Positions 57,953 to 64,000 of a DNA stretch of 64,000 bases are shown here, one piece after another. The position numbers were made by a program, and so were the translations under genes. Under the pieces are notes generated by a model. The model worked only from the letters and a program-made list of their open reading frames with translations. It did not search any database and was not told where the DNA came from. Origin of the DNA: CAWFPR01 sp963817635. Lineage in GTDB: Bacteria > Acidobacteriota > Vicinamibacteria > Vicinamibacterales > 2-12-FULL-66-21. Location of the stretch: assembly GCA_963817635.1 (NCBI GenBank), contig CAWFPR010000028.1, positions 186,001 to 250,000 of the forward strand. Reading direction: 5' to 3'. Every line of letters begins with the position of its first letter. The first letter of the stretch is position 1.

Positions 57953-57983
57953 TTGACATTAGCTCCACAAAGTGGAGTATATG
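57953..57983 (+). promoter_or_regulatory. padR promoter with operator palindrome
   Basis: TTGACA (57953-57958) and TATATG (57978-57983) are 19 bases apart. The perfect dyad CTCCAC-AAA-GTGGAG (57963-57977) occupies the end of the spacer and touches the -10. The ATG is 4 bases after the -10, so the mRNA is nearly leaderless. Autorepression by PadR is the simple reading. Confidence 0.7.
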
Positions 57984-57987
57984 GCGC

Positions 57988-58314
57988 ATGGCGGCACCGC
58001 TGGGAGAGTTCGAGCAGCTCGTGTTGATGGCGATCGTGCGGCTGGGCGCGGATGCCTACGGCGCGACGATTCGGCGCGAGATCGAGTCCAACACGGCGCG
58101 GCGCCTGTCGATCAGCGGCGTTTACACGACACTCGAGCGCCTCGAGCAGAAGGGCTGCGTGCGGTCGTGGATCGGTGAGCCGACGCCCGAGCGAGGCGGC
58201 CGGCGGCGCAAGCACTTCGAACTTCTGCCGCTCGGCGCGAGGGCGTTGAAGGCCGCGTATCGCGACTTCACGGCGATGACGGCCGGCGTCGAACACCGGC
58301 TGAAGGCCCTATGA
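57988..58314 (+). CDS. PadR-family transcriptional regulator, acidobacterial type
   Basis: The 108-residue protein has the PadR winged helix: GEFEQLVLMAIVRLGADAYG, then TARRLSISGVYTTLERLEQK and GGRRRKHFELLPLGARAL. The two-domain (helix plus short dimer helix) size suits the small acidobacterial PadR group that regulates adjacent ADOP permeases. The stop codon overlaps the ADOP start (ATGA), so they form one unit. The ligand is unknown. Confidence 0.92.
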   Translation: MAAPLGEFEQLVLMAIVRLGADAYGATIRREIESNTARRLSISGVYTTLERLEQKGCVRSWIGEPTPERGGRRRKHFELLPLGARALKAAYRDFTAMTAGVEHRLKAL

Positions 58315-60929
58315 ACCGATGGCTTGGCGCGATCGTCGCGCGGACCGTCTCCCGGGGCGAGCGTGAATGGGCGCTTGGCGACGTCGAGGAAGAGTACGCG
58401 GCGATCGAGCGTGAACAGGGACGTCGCGCCGCCCGGCAGTGGCTTCGCGGCGAGGCGCTGCGCGCCGCGGCCGACGTCTGGCGCCGCCCGCGCCCGCCGG
58501 CGCCACACGCTCGTCGGCCGACTGGAGATGCATCGATGCGGATGATCCTGCGGGACCTGGCGTTCGCGTTCCGGACGATCCGGCGCTCACCGGCCTTCGC
58601 GCTGACGGCGATCCTCACGCTGGCCCTCGGCGCCGGAGCCACCGCGGCAGTGTCGGCCGTCGCCTACGGGATTCTCTTCCGCCCACTGCCGTTCGCCGCA
58701 CCTGACCGGCTCGTCGCCGTCTGGCCCCTGCATTTCCTGTCGCAGCGCGACCTGCGGTACCTGCGCGATCGCGCGACCGGACTCGGCAGCGTGGCGGCGA
58801 TTGCGCCAGGATGGACGTTTTCGCTGACGGGGGCTGGCGACGCTCGGAGGATTACGGTGGACCGCGTGTCCGCCAACCTGTTCGAGACGCTCGGTGCGCC
58901 CGCGGCTCTCGGGCGTACCCTGCGGAGCGGCGAGGATGCGCCCGGTGCCCCCGGCCGGCTCGTGCTCAGCTACCGCTTCTGGCAGGAGCAGTTCGGCGGC
59001 GATCCCTCGATCGTCGGCCGGACGGTACGCGTCGATGACGCCCCGCACCAGATCATCGGCGTGATGCCGCGCGACTTCGAGATTTTCCGCCCGGGGACGG
59101 ACGCCTGGGCCCCGCTCCCCGCGGATCCCTCGGCGTTCTATCACGCACTGAACTTCTCGCTCTTCGTCGGCCGCCTCTCGCCTGGTGTTCCGCTGGCCAC
59201 GGCCGACGCGGCCTTCCGGTCTCTGATGCCGTCGATGCGCGCCGAACTCGGGTACCCGGAAGGGTTCGGCCGGACCGCGACGCTCGAGGACCTGCGCGAG
59301 ACGACCACCGGGACGATGCGGTCGTCGCTTGCGCTGCTCATGGCCACCGTCGCGTTCGTGCTGCTGATCGCCGGGGCGAACCTCGGCATGCTCGTCGTCG
59401 CCCGCTCGACCGCGCGTTCGAAGGAACTGGCCCTGCACGCGGCCGTGGGCGTCTCGCGCGCCGCGGTCGTGCGGCTTCAAGTGTTCGAAATCGTCGTGCT
59501 GTCGGCGCTCGGCGGCGCCGCCGGCCTCGCACTCGCGCGACTCGCGACGCCCGCGCTCGTCGGGCTGCTGCCGGTCTATACACCGCGGGCGTCGGGTGTC
59601 GGTGTCGACGGCACGGTCGCCGCGCTCGTTCTTGGTGCGACCGTGCTCGTCGCCGTGGCCTTCGGAATCGCCCCGGCGCTTGCCGCGGGCCGCGAGTTGT
59701 CCGCGACGGTGCTTCGCGAAGGCGCGGCGACGCAGTCACCCGGGGCGCGCCGCACCCGCGGCGCCATGGTGGCGGTGCAGATAGCGCTCGCACTCGTGCT
59801 CGCGATCGGCGCAGGGCTGATGCTCCAGTCACTCTGGCGTCTCCAGCACGTGGATACCGGCATGGACATCGACCACGTGCTGACGCTTCGCCTGCAGCCT
59901 TCCTCGAGCCGGTACAAGCAGGGGAACGCGGCCCGGGACTACTACCACGACGTGCTCGCGCGAATCGCCGCCCTGCCTGGCGTGTCCGCCGCCGGCGCCA
60001 TCCAGCACCTGCCGTTCTCGGGCATCGACTGGGTCGACGGCTACGAACCGGAGGACCATCCCATACCCGCGGGCGCCGCACGGCCGACGGCCGGACTCAA
60101 GATCATCACCGGCGACTACTTCGCGGCTGTCGGACAGCCCATTGTTGCGGGCCGGCCGTTCTCCACCGCTGACGAAACGACGCCGGACGAGGTCGTCATC
60201 GTGAATGCGGCGCTGGCGTCGAAACTCTACGGGCAGCCGGAACGCGCCATCGGCCGCCGCCTCCGTACGGGGCGTCAGGCCGGTCCCTGGCGGACGATCG
60301 TCGGCGTCGTGGGCGACGTGCGGACGAAGTCACTGGCGTCGCCGCCCGAGCCGGAGCTGTACGAGGTCGTCGGATCGGGGACGATCCCGGCCTTGATGGT
60401 CGCGATCCGCGCGGACGGCGATCCCCTTGCACTCGTGGCCGCGGTGCGCGAAGCGGTCTGGTCGGTCGATCGGGGTGTGCCGGTTTCCGATCTGCAGCCG
60501 ATGAGCCGTCTCGTGGGCCGCACGCTCGCCGAACCCCGGCTCCTCCTGACACTCCTCGCCGGATTTGCCGGCATGGGTCTCGCGCTCGCGGCGGTCGGTG
60601 TCTACGGGGTCGTGGCGTTCGCCGTAACGCGGCGCCGGCGCGAAGTCGGCATCCGGATGGCGCTCGGAGCTGAGCCCGCCTGGGTGGTCGGCCTGATGCT
60701 TCGCGAATCGGCCGCGTATGGCGCGGCCGGACTGGTGTTCGGCGTCGCGATCTCGCTGGCGTGCGCCAGGCTGATGCAGACGGTCCTTTTCGGCGTGAGC
60801 GCCACAAGTCCGCTGATCTACGCAGCGCTCGTGGCCTGCGTCACGCTCACCGTGCTCGTCGCCAGCTACATCCCGGCGCGCCGCGCGGCAGCGCTCGATC
60901 CCAGCGAGGCCCTGCGAGACACCAACTGA
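58311..60929 (+). CDS. PadR-linked acidobacterial duplicated orphan permease (ADOP)
   Basis: The 872-residue protein begins with a soluble prefix domain (residues about 1-75: MNRWLGAIVARTVSRGEREW), typical of PadR-linked ADOPs. A membrane helix (FALTAILTLALGAGATAAVS) and the AYGILFRPLPF word follow. Duplicated MacB_PCD-FtsX modules come next: VLLIAGANLGMLVVARSTAR in the first FtsX, GVYGVVAFAVTRRRREVGIR in the second, ending PARRAAALDPSEALRDTN. It is the only ADOP of the three intact ones here with a PadR partner, translationally coupled to it. Confidence 0.92.
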   Translation: MNRWLGAIVARTVSRGEREWALGDVEEEYAAIEREQGRRAARQWLRGEALRAAADVWRRPRPPAPHARRPTGDASMRMILRDLAFAFRTIRRSPAFALTAILTLALGAGATAAVSAVAYGILFRPLPFAAPDRLVAVWPLHFLSQRDLRYLRDRATGLGSVAAIAPGWTFSLTGAGDARRITVDRVSANLFETLGAPAALGRTLRSGEDAPGAPGRLVLSYRFWQEQFGGDPSIVGRTVRVDDAPHQIIGVMPRDFEIFRPGTDAWAPLPADPSAFYHALNFSLFVGRLSPGVPLATADAAFRSLMPSMRAELGYPEGFGRTATLEDLRETTTGTMRSSLALLMATVAFVLLIAGANLGMLVVARSTARSKELALHAAVGVSRAAVVRLQVFEIVVLSALGGAAGLALARLATPALVGLLPVYTPRASGVGVDGTVAALVLGATVLVAVAFGIAPALAAGRELSATVLREGAATQSPGARRTRGAMVAVQIALALVLAIGAGLMLQSLWRLQHVDTGMDIDHVLTLRLQPSSSRYKQGNAARDYYHDVLARIAALPGVSAAGAIQHLPFSGIDWVDGYEPEDHPIPAGAARPTAGLKIITGDYFAAVGQPIVAGRPFSTADETTPDEVVIVNAALASKLYGQPERAIGRRLRTGRQAGPWRTIVGVVGDVRTKSLASPPEPELYEVVGSGTIPALMVAIRADGDPLALVAAVREAVWSVDRGVPVSDLQPMSRLVGRTLAEPRLLLTLLAGFAGMGLALAAVGVYGVVAFAVTRRRREVGIRMALGAEPAWVVGLMLRESAAYGAAGLVFGVAISLACARLMQTVLFGVSATSPLIYAALVACVTLTVLVASYIPARRAAALDPSEALRDTN

Positions 60930-61027
60930 GGGAGGGCCGTCGAGATGAGCAGGGCGGCCACAAGCGCTTCGGCCGCATGTCGACTCGGAAACGTGTCGAC
61001 CTGCACGGGCCGACGGCAGTCACGCAG

Positions 61028-61112
61028 AAGCACGAAGCACACGAAGCACACGAAAGAGGATCCGATTGGTTGTGATCTTCGTGCCCATCGTGCCCTTCGT
61101 GCGTCTTCGTGA
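61028..61112. repeat. Inverted pair of CACGAAG-type 9-mer repeats between convergent genes
   Basis: Left side 61028-61056 holds CACGAAGCA units (three); right side 61076-61112 holds CTTCGTGCC-like units (four). The two sides are imperfect reverse complements around a 19-base centre. The element lies in the 261-base gap between convergent ADOP and BNR genes, which otherwise holds nothing recognised. Confidence 0.75.
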
Positions 61113-61190
61113 CGAGCGCGAAGCGCGCCGTGGCCTCGTGTCAGCGTGTCAGCGGCTGTCGGTGATGAGGTGCCCGTCTCCGCGCGAGCC

Positions 61191-63590
61191 CTACCGCAGC
61201 TTCATCGCATCCATGACGTAGACCCCGCGCCCGTATGTCGCGATCACGATGATGTTGTCGCGACCCTGGTACTGGAGGTCGGACACCTGCACGGACGGCA
61301 GGTTGCCGCCGAGCACGTTCCATTGCCTCCCGCCGTCCGTCGACATGAAGGCGCCGAAGTCGGTGCCGGCGAACAGGCGGTTCGCATCCCGGGGACTCTC
61401 GCGGATGACGTTCACCGGGCCGGCCGGCAGATTCGCGGCGATGGGCGTGAACGTCTGGCCGAAGTCCGTGGACCTGTAGACGTAGGGCGCGAAGTCGTCG
61501 TCCTCGCGTCCACGCTGCGCGACGTACACGGTGCCGTCCGCGTGCTGCGAGGGCACGACGCGCGAAATCCACTTCCTGATCGGCAGGTTCGCCGTCAGAT
61601 CCGTCCACGTCTTGCCGTCGTCCCTGGTCACCTGCAGGTGGCCATCGTCGGTTCCCGCATAGAGAATGCCCGCCTTTCGCGGCGACTCGGCCAGGGCGAC
61701 GATCGTCTGGTACGGAATCTCGCTCGAGCTCTTCGGAAGCAACTGCTTCGGATCGTTGGCGGTGAGGTCGCCGCTGATCCGCTCCCAGGTCGTGCCCTTG
61801 TCCTTCGAACGGTAGACGTACTGATAGCCCGCGTAGATGGTGCTGGCGTCGTGCGACGACACGATGATCGGCGCCATCCACTGCGCGCGCAGGTCCGCGT
61901 CCTTCGGGCGGATGTTCGTGGATCGCTGCGGCGTCGCCTCGCCGCCACGGCCCGAGGCGGCGGCCGCGGCGTTCTGTCCGCCGCGCCCGCGCTGGGGCCG
62001 CGGAATGCTCTGGTCCTCGCGCGTGAAGTTGCCGTAGAACCCGTGCGAGTAGACGACGTTGGGGTGCTCCCAGTCGATGGCCTGGTTCGAACCCTCGCCG
62101 CCGGGCGCGCTTTCGAATTCCACCGGCTGGATCGCATCCCGGCCGTGGCTCAGATCGATCTTGCCGCGATAGCTTCCGTGATCCTGGATGGACCCGTAGG
62201 CCCAGACCGGGGTGCTGTTGTCGAGCGCGATGTTGTAGAAGTGCGCGCCGGGCACCGCGCGCGCGGACTTCCAGGTCTTCCCGCCGTCCGCCGACTGCGC
62301 GAATCCGCCGTCGTTCGCGTTGTAGAGCACCGCGGTGTTCCTGGGGTCGATCCACAGTCCGTGCTGATCGCCGTGCATGCCGGTGAGGCGGGTGAACGTC
62401 TTACCGCCGTCGGTCGACACGTTCAACGCCAGCCCCAGCGTGTAGATCCTGTTCTCGTCCGTTGGATCGACGCGAATCTGTCCGAACACCCACCCGTACG
62501 TGCCCGAGTGGCCGGTCATGTACTGATCCATGGCCGCGGTCCCTCCGGAGACCTTGCGCCACGTCTTCCCCTGATCGTCCGTGCGATAGACTTCGGCCGC
62601 CTTGATGCGCGATTCGTTGATCGGCCGGCCATAGGCATCGCGCTCGTTCGGCTGCGGCGGGCGGCCGGGTTCGTAGCTGTCCACGAAGGCGTAGAGCACC
62701 CTGGGATTGGAGCGCGCGATGTCGATGCCGATACGGCCGCGGAACTCCGCCGCGGGCAGGCCGGCGTCGATCTCGTTCCAGGTCGCGCCGCCATCGGTCG
62801 TCTTCCAGATCCCGCTCTCGTCATAGCCGGGTTCGACCCGGGGATCGCTCCACTTGCGGCGCACGCGCTGCCACATCGCGGCGTAGAGCGTGTTCGGCTC
62901 GGTGGGATCCATCACCAGATCGATCGCGCCGGTATGCGGGCTGCGATAGAGCACCTTGTTCCACGTCCGGCCGCCGTCGGTCGTCTTGAAGACGCCGCGC
63001 ATTTCGTTGTCGGTCCACTCATGACCGGAGGCCGCGACGTACACGGTGTTGGGGTCGGTCGGATGAACGACGACGCGCGCGATGGTCTGCGTGTCGGACA
63101 GGCCCATGTGGGAATAGGTGACGCCGCCGTCCGTGGATTTGTAGATGCCGACGCCCGGCATGGAGGCGCGGAAGATGTTCGCCTCGCCGGTGCCGACCCA
63201 CACGATCTGCGGATTGGACGGCGCCACGGCGAGGTCGCCGATGCTCGTGGACGGGAAGTTCTCGAACACCGCCTGCCACGTCGCGCCGTCGTCGTCGGTC
63301 TTCCAGACGCCGCTCGCCGCGTAGCCGACGTAGATGCGGCGGCCCGCCGTCCGGTCCGCGACGGCAATGTCAGTGGCGCGCCCGCTGATGTTCGTCGGCC
63401 CGAGGTATTGCCACGGCACCGCCCGGTACGGCGAGGCCTGGAGCATCGTGCGATACGTGTCGTACGCCTTGCGCAGGTATTCGGCGTCCGCCTTCGCGGG
63501 TGCCTGGGCGCGAAGCCCGAGGGTTGCCACAGTCGCGGAGACGATGGCGGCAAAGACAATCTGACCAGTTCGTGTCCGCATGGGACGCAT
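61191..63590 (-). CDS. Exported BNR/sortilin-like beta-propeller protein
   Basis: The 799-residue protein has a signal peptide (TGQIVFAAIVSATVATLG) and many BNR/Asp-box units (SGVWKTDDDGATW, VGIYKSTDGGVTY, GVFKTTDGGRTW, SGIWKTTDGGATW, EVYRTDDQGKTW, YVYRSKDKGTTW, TDFGAFMSTDGGRQW), giving a double-propeller like VPS10. No sialidase or GH74 catalytic set is evident, so catalysis is unproved. A Gly/Arg/Ala-rich insert (RGRGGQNAAAAASGRGG) interrupts one blade. The start was set at ATG 63590, preceded by a perfect AGGAGG at 6 bases. It is a paralogue of the gene at 32066-35259, without frameshift. Confidence 0.88.
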   Translation of the reverse strand: MRPMRTRTGQIVFAAIVSATVATLGLRAQAPAKADAEYLRKAYDTYRTMLQASPYRAVPWQYLGPTNISGRATDIAVADRTAGRRIYVGYAASGVWKTDDDGATWQAVFENFPSTSIGDLAVAPSNPQIVWVGTGEANIFRASMPGVGIYKSTDGGVTYSHMGLSDTQTIARVVVHPTDPNTVYVAASGHEWTDNEMRGVFKTTDGGRTWNKVLYRSPHTGAIDLVMDPTEPNTLYAAMWQRVRRKWSDPRVEPGYDESGIWKTTDGGATWNEIDAGLPAAEFRGRIGIDIARSNPRVLYAFVDSYEPGRPPQPNERDAYGRPINESRIKAAEVYRTDDQGKTWRKVSGGTAAMDQYMTGHSGTYGWVFGQIRVDPTDENRIYTLGLALNVSTDGGKTFTRLTGMHGDQHGLWIDPRNTAVLYNANDGGFAQSADGGKTWKSARAVPGAHFYNIALDNSTPVWAYGSIQDHGSYRGKIDLSHGRDAIQPVEFESAPGGEGSNQAIDWEHPNVVYSHGFYGNFTREDQSIPRPQRGRGGQNAAAAASGRGGEATPQRSTNIRPKDADLRAQWMAPIIVSSHDASTIYAGYQYVYRSKDKGTTWERISGDLTANDPKQLLPKSSSEIPYQTIVALAESPRKAGILYAGTDDGHLQVTRDDGKTWTDLTANLPIRKWISRVVPSQHADGTVYVAQRGREDDDFAPYVYRSTDFGQTFTPIAANLPAGPVNVIRESPRDANRLFAGTDFGAFMSTDGGRQWNVLGGNLPSVQVSDLQYQGRDNIIVIATYGRGVYVMDAMKLR

Positions 63591-63661
63591 GCTCTTCCTC
63601 CTCTGCATCGGGAACAGAGCGATTCTATCGAACAATGGGGTGAGCGCGATATGCTCGATAG

Positions 63662-64000
63662 ATGCTCCGCCTCGTCGTCTTCGATCTCGACGGTACGCTC
63701 GTGGACTCCAGCACGGATGTCGCGAATGCGACCAATGCGCTGATCCGGGAGTTCGGCGGCGCCACGCTACCCGTCCAGCGCATCGTCGGCATGGTCGGCG
63801 AAGGCGCGCCCCTGCTGGTGCGCCGTGCGCTCGCGGCGTCCGGTCTCGATCCGGAGACGGCCGGCGCCCTGCCGCGTTTTCTTGCGTTGTACGAAGAGCG
63901 GGCCCTGGAGCACACGCGCCCGTACGACGGGATTCCGGCGGCGCTCGACTGGCTGGTCAGCCGCGTGGCGCTGGCCGTCCTCACCAACAAGCCCATCGCG
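63662..64000 (+). CDS. gph: HAD-superfamily phosphatase, phosphoglycolate phosphatase-like (partial)
   Basis: The first 113 residues are seen before the window ends. The nucleophile motif is VVFDLDGTLVDSSTDVANAT (HAD motif I, DxDGT). A helical cap follows (residues about 18-85), and motif II is at VALAVLTNKPI (Thr/Ser). The pattern TNKP and the cap resemble phosphoglycolate phosphatase Gph; other HAD phosphatases remain possible. A TATGCT box (63650-63655) ends 6 bases before the ATG, suggesting a leaderless mRNA. Divergent from the BNR gene across 71 bases. Confidence 0.85.
   Translation, partial: MLRLVVFDLDGTLVDSSTDVANATNALIREFGGATLPVQRIVGMVGEGAPLLVRRALAASGLDPETAGALPRFLALYEERALEHTRPYDGIPAALDWLVSRVALAVLTNKPIA

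Noticed and set aside
61146..63743. 865-codon plus-strand open frame opposite the BNR protein
   Set aside because: The minus strand has a signal peptide, AGGAGG and repeated Asp-boxes; the plus frame has none and is a codon-bias artefact.

Overview
The window is high-GC, densely packed bacterial DNA that looks like Acidobacteriota, most likely the Vicinamibacteria branch. Signs are the acidobacterial duplicated orphan permeases (ADOP: three intact copies and one relic), PadR-type regulators paired with them, a VWFA-related exported protein of the acidobacterial type, many exported peptidases and BNR/sortilin-like propeller proteins, and a complete alternative complex III plus cytochrome oxidase operon. 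No rRNA, tRNA, CRISPR array, integrase or transposase gene was seen. The assignment rests on gene content only. No gene-free stretch exceeds 300 bases.

Layout. 1-6621: a partial Ser/Thr kinase with TPRs, YaeQ, an APC permease overlapping a TIM-barrel amidohydrolase, and a frameshifted VWFA-type exported protein. 6622-19554: a divergent promoter region with a perfect 16-bp palindrome, then the operon actABCDEF - small membrane protein - sco - coxBACD, ended by an intrinsic terminator. This encodes a quinol-oxidising alternative complex III joined to an aa3-type oxidase and its copper chaperone. 19658-23957: a MacAB-like adaptor, ATPase and two permeases. 24197-26666: a small winged-helix-like gene, an NTF2-like protein, signal peptidase I and a metallo-beta-lactamase-fold hydrolase. 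26804-30151: clpS-clpA-grpE. 30156-32006: a PadR-ADOP relic produced by internal deletions, then a MerR regulator and a His/Met-rich exported protein. 32066-36790: a large exported sortilin-like protein and a compact RNB nuclease. 36854-46230: ADOP, a TldE/TldD pair, a sulfurtransferase facing SufE, and an M28 peptidase. 46317-51085: small kinase, TrmH methyltransferase, two GNATs, a YgjP-like metalloprotease and an SDR. 51164-64000: ADOP, a DUF4097 protein, an S9 peptidase operon, PadR-ADOP, a BNR propeller protein and a partial HAD phosphatase.

Three themes run through the window. (1) Short intergenic arrays of 7-bp units recur about a dozen times and are variants of one pattern. One abuts the start codon of the kinase. 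Convergent gene ends carry inverted repeats instead. (2) At least ten single-base reading-frame shifts split conserved genes (actA, actB, coxA, grpE twice, tldD, the sortilin-like gene twice, the VWFA gene, a small gene). All have the same sign (+1), which points to systematic single-base insertions in the assembly unless reads show otherwise. (3) Several promoters place a -10-like box 4-6 bases before the start codon, suggesting leaderless transcripts, some with operator-like dyads in the spacer.
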